Of a DNA stretch of 64,000 bases, positions 1 to 10,885 are shown piece after piece (the stretch's first letter is position 1; each line of letters opens with the position of its first letter). A program made the position numbers and the translations under genes. The stretch lies in NCBI GenBank assembly GCA_905221615.1, contig CAJNDT010003146.1:671241-735240 (forward strand). The letters run 5' to 3'. The notes beneath the pieces were generated by a model. That model searched no databases, was not told the DNA's origin, and worked only from the letters and a program-made list of their open reading frames with translations. Source of the DNA: Symbiodinium sp. CCMP2592 (Eukaryota > Sar > Dinophyceae > Suessiales > Symbiodiniaceae).

Positions 1-74
1 TTTGCATTAGTTGCTTCCATCGCTGATAATACCAATAGTGTTGCAGCTGCTCCTCCTCCACCTCATTAACGACC

Positions 75-291
75 ACTTAAAGGATCATGGGACTCATAGT
101 AACTAGGGTTATAACTAGGGTAACTATACATACAACCCCAATTAAGGTACTTATAACCTTACTTACTAAGTCCCATGACCCCCATTCTAGACCCCTTATC
201 AGATCCCTTTAAGGAAGCCTATTATAGAACCCAATAGTACCCTGAAAAGGGACCCTAAACCTTACTTACTAAGTCCCATGATCCTCCAAGT
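75..291 (-). repeat. MITE family 1, long composite copy
   Basis: It starts ACTTAAAGGATCATGGGACT and ends with the inverted end AGTCCCATGATCCTCCAAGT. A third internal copy of the end motif (CTTACTTACTAAGTCCCATG) divides it into a roughly 100-bp core like the short copies plus an extra module. Orientation is opposite to the copy at 549. Confidence 0.8.
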
Positions 292-548
292 GTTACCATC
301 CTTGCACTGGGCCGGCAAGAGGCTTGATCGACATCCTGAACGTAGCATCCAAAAATTCATCCTTCAATATTCCCCAAACTATCAGGTCTTTTTTTGTTCA
401 ACGCTTTTTTCCGTCTGCCCATAGGTGTTTAGGGTTTAGGGCTTATATGCCCCATGCTTCAAAAGCCGTAATCCTGACACTTGAAGCAGTCAACCTCAGC
501 TCCGAACCACATCCGCCCTTGATGCACTTCTTTAGCACACATCCTCGC

Positions 549-764
549 ACTTGGAGGATCATGGGACTTAGTAAGTAAGGTTTAGGGTCCCTTCTTAGGG
601 TACTATAGGGTTCTATAATAGGGTTCCGTAAAGGGATCTGATAAGGGATCTATAATGGAGGGTCATGGGACTTAGTAAGTAAGGTTATAAGTACCTTAAT
701 TGGGGTTAGAAGTGTAGTTACCCTAGTTATAACCCTAGTTACTAAGTCCCATGATCCTTTAAGT
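549..764 (+). repeat. MITE family 1, long composite copy
   Basis: Reverse complement of the 75-291 element. It runs from ACTTGGAGGATCATGGGACT to CATGATCCTTTAAGT with the same internal third end motif near 660-690, so the composite form is a unit that was itself copied. The pair at 75 and 549 is inverted around about 260 bp. Confidence 0.8.
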
Positions 765-1066
765 AGGGCCTTTGTTGCCTCGCTTCTCTTCCGCACAACG
801 CCTGACATCGCGGCACGGGGTTAGACGTGGAGGGCGTTCGATGTAATGTACGGGGCTTATGAAATTACCAATGCCTTTTTGGGGCTCCCTATCATAACTG
901 CACTAGAATATACCCCCAAACGTTATTTAAATTGTTAAGACTCCGTATTCGACTCTTCGGATTAGGGCGTGTCAGCATCTTGCGACCGGCTTCCTTAAAC
1001 AAGGGCCGGAAGATTGAAACCAGGCTCCCCATGAAAATTCAAGCTGTACCTGAACCCCAAGAGCCT

Positions 1067-1182
1067 ACTTGAAGGCTCATGGGTAGTTATAAGTGGGGTT
1101 ATAAGTAGGGTATCCATAATGATAACCGATATTCGGGGACTCATAACCCCACTTCGAACTACCACTGACTGAACCTCCAAGT
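1067..1182. repeat. MITE family 2 copy
   Basis: Inverted ends ACTTGAAGGCTCATGGGTAG and CTGAACCTCCAAGT surround a core with GTTATAAGTGGGGTTATAA and CATAACCCCACTT. A second copy lies at 13,622. It resembles family 1 in its ACTTGGAGG end but has a different core. Confidence 0.7.
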
Positions 1183-1559
1183 ACCTTCTTAAGGACTGAA
1201 ATCAGGAAATCGCGGTAAGGAACCCTGAAAAGGTAGGTTCCATAGGGTCCCAGCTATTTCTGCGCCTAAGCCCTGCACTCCTCACCTCCAGAACCTCCAA
1301 ACATCCGAAAACCCTTCCCGAAACGATCGCCAAGCTCAAAAAACCCTCAAGTCTGCCGACATCTCGAACCCTGGGAGGCCTGGATGTAAAATAATCCTAG
1401 CCTATAATGGGCTATATAATGGGTATGTAATAGCTATATTAAGGGTCTATGATCATTTTCCCAAAGGGCCCAAAGTAACTGTAGAGTAGAATGTCGGGTT
1501 TCTATTTTAGGAGTTACTATTATGATTTGGGGAAGTATTCCCCATAAATGTACCTAGGA

Positions 1560-1671
1560 CTAGGATACCCAGTAACCTAAGAATAAAAAGGCCTCTCTTT
1601 TTGGTATTGGGTAACTTTATAAGGAACCTAGGACTACAAAAAGGGAATAAGGGTACTACTGGGCATCCTAG
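1560..1671. repeat. MITE family 3, 112-bp element, copy 1
   Basis: Inverted ends CTAGGATACCCAGTA and TACTGGGCATCCTAG. I compared it base by base with 56,200-56,311 and see no difference over 112 bp, although the surroundings differ. A short open frame over this segment is repeat-derived. Confidence 0.85.
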
Positions 1672-2361
1672 TAATAACATGAGAGAAGCAAGCATCGAAA
1701 CAATTATGCAACATAGTTGTTCCTAATGTTGCTTCTCTCTTGCTGCAGCTACTGCCATCAGCATCAGTCTTGCTACTACTATACCCATTGCTGTTTCTAG
1801 TGAAGTGTATGGTTTTTCTACCAGCGCTTGTCCAGTCCAGTCATGTCCTAGTTTCCGAGTGTTCCCATCATTGTTCTTTCGATCAATCTTTTCGGGTTTG
1901 AGCTTTAATGACCTGAGGAGTTCAAAGGCTCGTACCTTACCCTAAGGGTCCAAGTACCTAATAATCATATACTCTCCCAAATACTGGCCTACATAACTAC
2001 TATCCTAAACCGAATACATAATTATTGGGTCCTTTGGACCCTTAGGGTTAGGGCGTAAGATGGTGTAAGGGTTAGGATGACAACCCGCTGGGAGAGGCTG
2101 GAGAACAGACCATGCACCAGGAAACTCACAAATTATATTTGGGACCCCAAAAGCACATAAGCATAAGCATTTTATGTGGATATCCCTATTTTTTTGGGCC
2201 CTATTATAGATACTACGGGAAGTAACCACCCGTTCGAAGACGGAACACAGCTTGTAAAGGATAGTATCTCCTGATTGGTTTTTATGACAGTGTCCAGCGC
2301 AACCCAAGAAATCCCAAGTACCATCATAGACTGGGATGCTTATACAAACCCGTCGGAGTAA

Positions 2362-2459
2362 ACTTGGAGGATCATGGGACTTAGTAAGTAAGGTTATAAG
2401 TACCTTAATTGGGGTTATACGTATCGTTACCGTATCTATAACCCTAGTCACCTTCAAGT
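2362..2459 (+). repeat. MITE family 1, short divergent copy
   Basis: ACTTGGAGGATCATGGGACT at the left and a decayed right end (CCTAGTCACCTTCAAGT) that lacks the AAGTCCCATGATCC block found in other copies. Confidence 0.7.
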
Positions 2460-2560
2460 AGCCTCCTTGATTCTCTTCTGTAAGGGCCCATGGACTTCCG
2501 AATCTGCATGGTATCCTTGCGTTTAACGGCCTGTTTCGCCCCCGATGCTTCAGAATCTAT

Positions 2561-2652
2561 ACCCAAAGGCCCCATAGTAGTTCCTTTTTGGGATTACCTT
2601 ATATGATTCTATATATGAACCCCAAAAAGGAACTACTTTGGGGCCTTTGGGT
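2561..2652. repeat. Palindromic element (hairpin)
   Basis: ACCCAAAGGCCCCATAGTAG with its continuation at the left is the reverse complement of the right end reading CTACTTTGGGGCCTTTGGGT. The arms are about 32 bp with one or two mismatches and an AT-rich loop of roughly 25 bp. MITE-like; a single copy was noticed. Confidence 0.75.
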
Positions 2653-2789
2653 AGAGCCACCCCTCGCTTGTCTTTCGCAGAGACGTGCCTGTTGCGGCTG
2701 CCACCGCGCAGGCCCTCTGGAGCCTGTCGGAAATATCGCACATACCCGAAACCCCTGCATTCATGGGGCATGGGGCTTTAAAGTAAGAG

Positions 2790-2874
2790 CCAGAAAGTTG
2801 GAATATGATTATCCTAAACCCTGTATGGTAAATTATAAGGTATCCTACCCCGAAAACCTATTCCAACTTTCTGG
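2790..2874 (+). repeat. MITE family 4, left member of an inverted pair
   Basis: It begins CCAGAAAGTTGGAATATG and ends CCTATTCCAACTTTCTGG, so it is palindromic itself. It is 85 bp long, as is its inverted partner at 3,030-3,114. Similarity continues outward into AAAGTAAGAG on one side and GAGTTCCC on the other. Confidence 0.8.
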
Positions 2875-3029
2875 AGTTCCCTTTAGGCGTTTTGGTGTTT
2901 TAGCGAAAGGCTTTTTTCCGTGGTTGGGTTGCGGGGGGGGGGGGTCTGTGCCTATCTTTGTGTGAAGTACGTAGGGTGACCGCCGGGCTTCAGAGGAGGA
3001 GTTGGGCTGAGGCGCGCATATAGGGAACT

Positions 3030-3114
3030 CCAGAAAGTTGGAATATGGTTTCAGGGTAGGATACCTTATAATTTACCATAAAGGGTTTAGGATAATCATA
3101 TTCCAACTTTCTGG
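3030..3114 (-). repeat. MITE family 4, right member of an inverted pair
   Basis: Reverse complement of 2,790-2,874 with a few substitutions. The 155 bp between the two copies contains a G11 run near 2,930. The pair could fold into a hairpin of over 90 bp. Confidence 0.8.
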
Positions 3115-3748
3115 CTTTTACTTTATACGAGCTTTCAGGAAACACGCCTGCACGTGGCGGCTAGCATGCAGCACTTGACTATGACAAGCATTGTTTAAAA
3201 AGTGTCACTTTCATAACACTGTGAAATCATTGAACTTGTCATCCGATCTGACCACGCCTCAAACTGAGCTAATGGACATTGCACGACAACGACTGAATAA
3301 ACCAGTCTTCATATAAATCCTGTCAACAAACTTCCAGCTATAATAAACCCTCAGTGTCTCTAAACCGTATGAAATGCCCCACCCCCAGCCCCCCGCTGTC
3401 AACCCTGACCAGCCTTGAATGGGCAGCATCCCGTGCATTCCGCAGAGACCTGCGCGGTGGGAGGCCCAGAATTACCAAGGGCGCTCCTGTAAGGGATCTT
3501 TCTGGGGTCTTATGAGATGTTAAGGTTTAGGGCCTCGGGTTCTTGCTGACAAGACGGGTGGCATTGTTTCCTGGCAGGGCTTCCTTAGATCCTCAATCCG
3601 GCTTCATAGGGCTTCGGGCTTATGTACGTCAAGGATCAAGGGGCTTAGCAAGTAGGTACAAGTTGCGGCCAGCAATGCCTTGGCTGGTGTCTTCTACTTT
3701 GACCTCCAAAATACGTATGTGTGTATGATAGACGCGTATTTACATACA

Positions 3749-3812
3749 GATACATATATATATATATATATGTATCTCATATGCGTGTATATATATATAT
3801 ATATATATATAG
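3749..3812. repeat. TA microsatellite
   Basis: Two TATATA runs separated by a short GTATCTCATATGCGTG spacer. Typical simple repeat; no other feature is seen here. Confidence 0.8.
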
Positions 3813-3983
3813 ATAAAGATATGTGTATACGCTGATATTTTGTACTCTGATTCATGACCCTTGTTGGACGGGTACGGTGCTTGGCGCCTAACGGCTTTTA
3901 GGATGTGGATGTAAGGCGAGGATCTTTCAAGATGTTTGAAGGCAGGTGTGAAGGCTTCCTTTTGCCCCGAAGCCTTTAATCCC

Positions 3984-4327
3984 CCTAAACCCTAAACCCT
4001 AAACCCTAAAACCCTAAACCCTAAACCCTAAACCCTAAAACCCTAAACCCTAAACCCTAAAACCCTAATCCCTAAACCCTAAAACCCTAAAACCCTAAAC
4101 CCTAAACCCTAAACCCTAAAACCCTAATCCCTAAACCCTAAACCCTAAAACCCTAATCCCTAAACCCGAAACCCTAAAACCCTAATCCCTAAACCCGAAA
4201 CCCTAAAACCCTAATCCTTAAACCCTAAACCCTAAAACCCTAATCCCTAAAACCCTAAAACCCTAAACCCTAAAACCCTAAACCCTAAAACCCTAATCCC
4301 TAAACCCGAAACCCTAAAACCCTAAAT
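3984..4327 (+). repeat. Interstitial telomere-like array, CCCTAAA orientation
   Basis: About 340 bp of CCCTAAA repeats interleaved with variants CCCTAAAA, CCCTAAT and CCCGAAA. The variant order recurs (CCCTAAAACCCTAATCC, then CCCTAAACCCGAAA), which shows higher-order duplication. CCCTAAA on the plus strand is the orientation expected at a left chromosome end; here it is internal to the window. Confidence 0.9.
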
Positions 4328-4439
4328 CCTCTTTGCAAGGAGAGAGCACCCGTGGCCTCGAAGCCCTTCCGGGCGCCTGGGTACGACCGGCACCCGCGGC
4401 CTGCGAAGGGCTCTCTTGATCATTTTTTTGGGGCTCCAT

Positions 4440-4551
4440 ACTTAAAGGATCATGGGACTTAGTAACTAGGGTTATAAGTACCTTAATTGGGGTTATAAGT
4501 ATAGTTACCCTAATTATAGCCCTAGTTACTAAGTTCCATGATCCTTTAAGT
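4440..4551 (+). repeat. MITE family 1, short copy
   Basis: ACTTAAAGGATCATGGGACT to CATGATCCTTTAAGT, about 112 bp, with the standard core GTACCTTAATTGGGGTTATA. Confidence 0.85.
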
Positions 4552-5058
4552 AGGGTTCCACAGGGCTTTCGGAAGGGCTTCTACGGGATTTTGTAGGGTT
4601 TCCATGGCGGCTCCAGACGCTTTCATACGGATTCGATCGGGCTTCATGTGTCAGAGTGCTCTGGGGTTCTCTAGGATTTGTCAAATTTCATGTTGTTCTG
4701 CAGGGTTTCATAAGGCTTCTATCGGGTTTCAAAAGTATTTGCACGGGTTGCAAACCGATTTGAGCCCTTTGGTATGGAAAGGGCCAATTTAGGGTTTCGG
4801 GTTTGGGATTTAGGGAACAGCATTGCGATAACTTAAAACTCTATACAAGTTCTGATAAATGCAAAAAATACATACCTTGATATGTGCATCAGCATGTCTG
4901 CCGTGAGTTTCAAAGGGCCTCCGGCAACGTCTGCTAGCGCCATACAACAGTTGAAGAAGGACTTTAGAAGGATGTATCAGCAGGTTTTACAAGGATTTAG
5001 ACCGAGTTTCCACAAGTTCAGCCTTCGTTTTTGTCTAATCTGAAGACTTCAGCTAAGA

Positions 5059-5164
5059 CTACTATTTGCTTAAGAAACCCACAAAAAATAGAAATACTAA
5101 TCCCTATATTACCCCCATAAGGAATATATTTTTTATTTTTTGGGGGTTCTTAAGCAAATAGTAG
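5059..5164. repeat. Palindromic element (hairpin)
   Basis: CTACTATTTGCTTAAGAAAC at the left pairs with GTTCTTAAGCAAATAGTAG at the right, and the AAAAAATA/TATTTTTT tracts extend the stem. About 105 bp, MITE-like. Confidence 0.75.
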
Positions 5165-6680
5165 AAGAGGGTCTTCGGGTATGAGGATGTGGGGGGTCTT
5201 CGGGCTGGGTATTAGAATGTCAAGATGTGCCTTCAGAGTCCTGAACAGCAAGCACGGACCAGTCCCGATCGCCCGGAGGGGCCTGAGACCCTTAGACTTT
5301 CCAGCCTGGGTTTAGGGTTTATAGGGTTTAGGGCTTCAGGATTTAGGGTTTGTCATAATAAGGAAAACATATAAACATATATCATTCATTCCAGATCCCT
5401 ATTCTGGTAACTTGAACCAACTAACTATCAACGCCTTGACAACAGCCCAGTATAACCTTACGTACAAAACCTCTCGACCCTCTAAGTGATGCAGGGATGG
5501 ACCCTCAGTTAAGATCCACAGCCCAAAAGCCTTCAACTCCCAACCCTAGTAACCTTCATGGATTCCGGATCCGATGATCTCATATTAAACGTTTACAGAC
5601 ACCTGTTGCAGCACCTTCGGTGCGTGAAGGCGGCTCAGGTGTCTGGGAGGCAGCGTAGAAGGCTGCATAGCGGCTCGCTGCCAAGACTACAGGACCTTCC
5701 TTGTACCCTCAAATAGGGGTATACGGCCCCTTATAGTGGGTATTTGGGGTCTAATAGAGAGTAGACTGAGGGTCTAGGTATGTTTGCTCTAGGTCAGGGC
5801 TCAGGGTTCAGGGTTTAGGGTCTCGGTTAAGGGGGTACATGGTTACGAGTTAGGGGTTTATAGGGTTGAATGTTTCGCGGCTGAAGTACCTTATGGCTTC
5901 TCAAAAAAGAACACGCATAAAATACAACTTGGGGCCAAGGTCTAGAAATAGAACCGAATCTTGGGCTAGGTGCGGGTGCGAGGGTGTGCTTTTTGTATCA
6001 TGTGACTGCATCTTTCTGTTTCAGCGGCCTCAATGATGGGAATAGGGTCTGGGTCTATTGTACTATAGTTCAGGAACCCGAAACAGTCGTAGTTCATGGT
6101 AACTAGTTATACCTTTGTAATATGCCTGCGATGTTGAGCCATGTCTGACAAGCGCTCAAGTGGACGGGTCCGGCTTCCTGTTGGACTTGGCTGGCACCTT
6201 CGCTCAGATGCCCGACCCGAGTTTGACAACCCCACATGGCCAAACCAGTCTGACTAATGAGTTTAATCATGGTGTTCTTCTACTCTATAGGCAGAGAGAG
6301 CTTACCTGTAACCGTGTGGAGACGTGTCCACACGAAGCCAGCTCAACAGTTTAGTGATGCTTTAGTGTGAAAGGTGTGTTTAGCGTCCTTGGCATCCAAT
6401 CAGGCATTTCTCTTGGTGCTTAGAGCCCTGCTCGCTCAGACCCTGGTACTTCAAATCGAGTAGTGGCTAAGTCCAGACCTTTTCTACAGGGTAGGCTTCA
6501 AAGGTGAATCATCTCTGTCATAATCTATCCTCGGGGCTGTAACCCTCCTCACGGGGCCAAGTAGTCCTTGTCCAAAATTTCCCACGACCCAAACCTCAGT
6601 CCATAAACCCAAAACCATAAACTTCCTAAACCCTCCTACAATATGCTATAATACGGAGTACCTGGATCCTTTTAGTCTTA

Positions 6681-6789
6681 CCCAGAGAGCCCAATACCCC
6701 TTAATTAAGGAATATAGCTTAAATCATAATATGAAGCCCTATATGAGTTTAGCCATATTCCTTAATTAAGGGGTATTGGGCTCTCTGGG
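6681..6789. repeat. MITE family 5, near-perfect palindrome
   Basis: The first 35 bases, starting CCCAGAGAGCCCAATACCCC, are the exact reverse complement of the last 35. Each arm contains TTAATTAA. Perfect arms imply a young insertion or strong folding; a diverged relative lies at 11,806. Confidence 0.85.
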
Positions 6790-6914
6790 TATGTGAAGGG
6801 TTGAGCCATAAGGGCCATAAGCTCAAAGCCTACAAGGGTTTCGAGGCTAGGGTTGACGGTTTAGGAATACGGAGGCCTCATAGAATCATTGTAGGTCCCC
6901 CTACAAAACGCCGT

Positions 6915-7028
6915 AAGTTCCCAAACAGAACCCTGCATGAAATCCTGCATCCCTAAACCCCTTAATCCGTGATTAAGTTCCCAAACAGAACCCTGCATGA
7001 AATCCTGCATCCCTAAACCCGTTAATCC
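6915..7028 (+). repeat. Direct tandem duplication, 60-bp period
   Basis: AAGTTCCCAAACAGAACCCT starts at 6,915 and again at 6,975, followed by the same CATCCCTAAACCC block with one C/G difference. Two copies only. Confidence 0.8.
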
Positions 7029-7309
7029 TGAAATTTAATTAATGACAGTGTATGTCAACCAAGGCCTCGTCAGAGGAAGAGACCTCCACCCCTGCGCTAC
7101 ACTGTGCTCCCCTACCGCTTGAAGGCTTCCACGGTCTTGAGTTCTGGTCTTTTTGAGTTTAGGGGCAATAGAGGGCCTCGTAGGCTTTTAAAGGTCTTAG
7201 GGCCTGCAGAGCTTTGGTTTTGTGTTTTGAATGAAGTGTAGGGTTGGCGTGCAGGCTTCAAAAGCCTTAGCCCCAAGCTTGCAAGGACTCATATTCTAAG
7301 GCTTTTGGG

Positions 7310-7425
7310 CCCACATGGGAGTTTCCCAAAATTAGGAATACCTTATTTTGGGGTCCTTAAAATAAGGATCCTACTATTTAGGGTACTATATTGGGGTCCC
7401 CTATTTTCGAAAACACCCACATGGG
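7310..7425. repeat. MITE family 6 copy
   Basis: Ends CCCACATGGGAGTTTCCCAA and CTATTTTCGAAAACACCCAC are inverted, with a core containing AGGATCCTACTATTTAGGG. Relatives at 46,177 and 62,797 share GGGAGTTTCCGAAAAT ends. Confidence 0.75.
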
Positions 7426-7779
7426 TAGGGGTAGGGTTACTGTAGGGCTTCGGAGCCCACCGAGGCTGCTAGTTTGAGGCACAACACTCAACTCTTGTCC
7501 GACGACCGAAGCTCGGAGCATCATTCCTTGACGTAGTCAAGCTCCACAATTATGGGGGAAGGGGCTTAAGTATTTTAGCATTTAGACTGCGTAGAAGTGG
7601 GTCTTACATTTTACTATAGCTATAATCAGCAACCCCAAAATACAATTGGTAATTCTTTCGGCCCCGTGATGCCCCTACGAAATACAGATAATGGAAGCTG
7701 AGGCTGAACCCTTAAGTAAAGGTCGGAGCCTAGGCATCGTTGCGTAATTGCAGCCGCAAGCTCAATCCGAAAGCTTAGA

Positions 7780-8060
7780 GCTGCAAAAAACCCTAAACCA
7801 CCGAACCCTAGGCCCTAACCCCTAAACCTTAAACCCTAACCCCTAAACCCCAAACCCTGAAGCCCTAAAGCCCTAAACCTTAAGCCCCTAAGCCCCTAAG
7901 CCCTGAGCCCCGTAAGCCAAAGGCCCGACAAGCCCCACAATCCGTAAACCACCAACCTCTAGACCCCTGAACCACTTAAAGTTTCGGGTTCAGGGCAGTT
8001 TAGGGGTTTAGGGTTTGGGGTTTAGGGGTTTAGGGGTTAGGGTTTAAGGGTTTAGGCCAC
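7780..8060. repeat. Degenerate telomere-like segment that changes orientation
   Basis: CCCTAAACC and CCCTAAGCC-like words run to about 7,980 and then switch to TTTAGGG-like words (7,985-8,060). The order is opposite to a telomere-telomere fusion. Sequence-only call; the function is unknown. Confidence 0.6.
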
Positions 8061-9625
8061 CTACTTTAACAACCTTGACCCCGAATAACCTGCCATCTTA
8101 AGGACAATCCTAAGAAGGAGCCCTAAGACAAGGCAGGTTTTATAGGGTCCTGGTAGCCCTTGAAACCCTACTCCTAGAGCCTCAAACTCTAACCTAACTC
8201 CCAAGAAGCCAGGAACGCCCGACACCGAAAAACCTTGCGCTTTCGGGTTCAGGACATGTAGCCCCAACTACCCCATAACCCTGGAACGCCCTGCACGCTG
8301 CCTGCAAGGCAATCCCGGGCTACCAAGAATTACTGCCCGAAAACGTGCAAAGAGTTTGGGATCCGCTGGTAGACCGTAAAGCCACAACCCACCCACCCCT
8401 CCCACCCAAACCCTGAACCCTAAACCCCGCGAAAAAAAAAACACTCCAGGGCCAAGCCACCCTCTGCCGCAACTGGGGGTCGGGAGAGACCTCAAACATA
8501 CTGTAGGAAAGGGCATGGGCCAAAGCAGGCAGGGGCCCTAACAGGTTTTGGTTTTGGGCGGTTTGTGGGCGAATCTGTGTTTAGGGTTAGGCTTGGGGAG
8601 TTCGCTTTTAAGGTTTAAGGAAGGGCTCTGCGGCTTTTTTTGCGCTTTTTGGTTTGATGGCTTGAAAATCCTACAGTCTGTCGGGATTCACCAGGGTTTC
8701 TTGTAGCGTCCTCTGTAATTAGGCTTATGAAGGGCCTGTTTAGGGGCAGAGGATTTGTGGGCTTTGTTTCAGAACCGCTGGTAAAGGGCCCACATAGAGT
8801 GAAAACAATTCTTTTGACCCTGAACAGTAAACGCTCGACCAACCTGAAATCCAGGACCCCAGCCCAAACTCCCCAACCACCCCACAGCGCAGCGCTCATA
8901 CCGCAGCTCTGGACTATAACTGCTCTATGAGAGATACCTCCAAGGGTCGTTGCAGACGAGTTTAGCATTGATTGCTAGGATGAGACCTTCCGGTTTGGGG
9001 GCTTGCAAGTTTGTCCGCACATTTCAAGCACTATACAGGCCTCCGATTCTTTAGACCAACAGAGTAGGGGTTATTGCGAAAATATGAACGTATGTTATTC
9101 TTAAGGATCCGTAAGCCTCAAGAAATAGCATTAACCGTCATTTACAGCAATCTTTTAAGCCCTTATATTGGCCTCAGTGAAGCCTTAGAGTCCATATCAG
9201 CAGAACACAATCCATGAAAAGAGGGTGCAGTTTGGGACATCTTGGTATGGCCGTTGACAAGAACGTCGCCAGCAAGAGTCTGTGCTGCCGGTGGTAAATT
9301 TCAGGGCTTTCCATCTGCTGTAGGCCAGCGGAACCAAATTGATTCAAGGCGGGGGGTCTTGGACCACTTAGCCCGAACCCTCAACCCCAAATTCTGCGTC
9401 CTCTTCGACCCTAAACCCTCAAAATCACATCCTCAAACCGCAAACCCCCAAAACCCAAACCCCCAAAGGCCCCTCAAAGTCCCAAACCCCGAAGCACCAG
9501 GGGCCCAACTCTTCTCGAATTCCAAGGCCACCTCCATCGGTGAATCAAAGCGTCTTCCCAGAACCCCCGGGGAGGATCTAGAAAGTAGAACCCCTAATTT
9601 GGGACCCTACTACTAAGGGGTACTT

Positions 9626-9723
9626 TATAGGAACCCCCTTAAGGGAGCTACTTTTTGGATCCTCCCAAAGGTGTATAGTATAGGAACCCCCGCCCTTAAG
9701 GGATCTACTTTTTGGATCCTCCC
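9626..9723 (+). repeat. Two-copy direct repeat
   Basis: TATAGGAACCCCC, then CTTAAGGG and CTACTTTTTGGATCCTCCC occurs at 9,626-9,666 and 9,679-9,723 with a 4-bp indel. Probably a duplicated half of a palindromic element. Confidence 0.65.
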
Positions 9724-9775
9724 GGTTGTCTGGGTTCTTACTTAGGGTTTAGGGGCTTCAGGGTGCTTTATGGGC

Positions 9776-9885
9776 AGTTCTCCAAATTAGGGGCCCTTTT
9801 AAGCTTTCAAGGTCCTTTTTCTTTAAAGGTGCCGTACTCTTTGGGGACCTGAAAAGCCTGAAAAGCGACCCAATTTGGAGAACTA
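9776..9885. repeat. MITE family 7 copy
   Basis: AGTTCTCCAAATTAGGGGCC at the left is inverted relative to CCCAATTTGGAGAACT at the right; the core contains GGTGCCGTACTCTTTGGGGA. A relative at 58,781 shares GGTGCCGTACT and the ends. Confidence 0.75.
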
Positions 9886-10674
9886 CACTTTGACAGGCTC
9901 CTTGATGAAAGGCTAATACCATGAACCAGCTGTTCACTTTAGGCTGGACCGGGCTCTGTGCGTTAGGGATGTCAGCAGTATTTCAGGACGTCGTTGCTTG
10001 TGGGTCCAAATGCGGCTTACTCCCAAGGAGTCCGCGGCTTAGGGTAACGAATTCCTGACTTAAGGGTCCCAGAGGTCAGTTGCTGGTTTAGCTTCTTCTT
10101 TGGGAGTTCAAGGGGTGAGAGAGACCGTCCTTGACAGTAGTTCCTGGATGTTAGTTCCCCCTGTTGAGAAGCCCAGCTTGAGCCAAGACGACAGACTGGT
10201 GGTGGCATACTTAGAACATCTCAAAACTAAGTAAGTAAGGTTAGTTTTACAGTACTTGGGATAAGAAGTGCTCGTAGCTACAATTCTCTTGCTGACAAAC
10301 TTCCCAATCCAGTCCCCTCCATCATAGTTTTGAATACGCAGTCTTTTCACCTCAACAAAACTCCCCGTTCAGCGAACCGCCCCAACAAAGAGTTGCATAA
10401 GTTCTTCAAGAGGAGCAGGTCGTTTCGCAGGCAAACGTGTCAGACAGCACATTCCACATACGTGCGCACGGGGAGGACTCTCTTCGGGTGGACCATACAT
10501 AACCAAACAAACAAAACGTGGCACCAATCTGTGGCTTGCACAAGAAAGCAGCCCCGAAAATAATTGGGCAACCCTAAACCCTAAACCCTAAACCCGTTCA
10601 TCTCAACTACAACACCCGCTGGCCCTGCTCCAAACTGCAGCCCCAAGTCACCAATATGCAAGATGGTAATACCT

Positions 10675-10885
10675 ACTTGGAGGATCATGGGACTTAGTAA
10701 GTAAGGTTTAGGGTCCCTTTTTAGGGTACTAGAGGGTTCTCTAATAGGCTTCCTTAAACGGATCTGATAAGGGGTCTAGAATGGGGAATCATGGGACTTA
10801 GTAAGTAAGGTTATAAGCAATTGGGGTTATAAGTATAGTTACCCTAATTATAACCCTAGTTACTAAGTCCCCTGATCCTTTAAGT
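10675..10885 (+). repeat. MITE family 1, long composite copy
   Basis: Same three-end structure as 549-764 in the same orientation, with substitutions and a short deletion near 10,817. Confidence 0.8.

Noticed and set aside
2005-2457. 150-codon minus-strand open frame
   Set aside because: It overlaps a family 1 MITE, has no domain, and composition matches the surrounding noncoding DNA.
7780-8060. Telomere-telomere fusion point
   Set aside because: The order is CCCTAAA then TTTAGGG, the reverse of what a head-to-head telomere fusion gives.
9242-9616. 124-codon plus-strand frame rich in P and N
   Set aside because: The proline and lysine content comes from CCCTAAA-type words; no motif or splice support.
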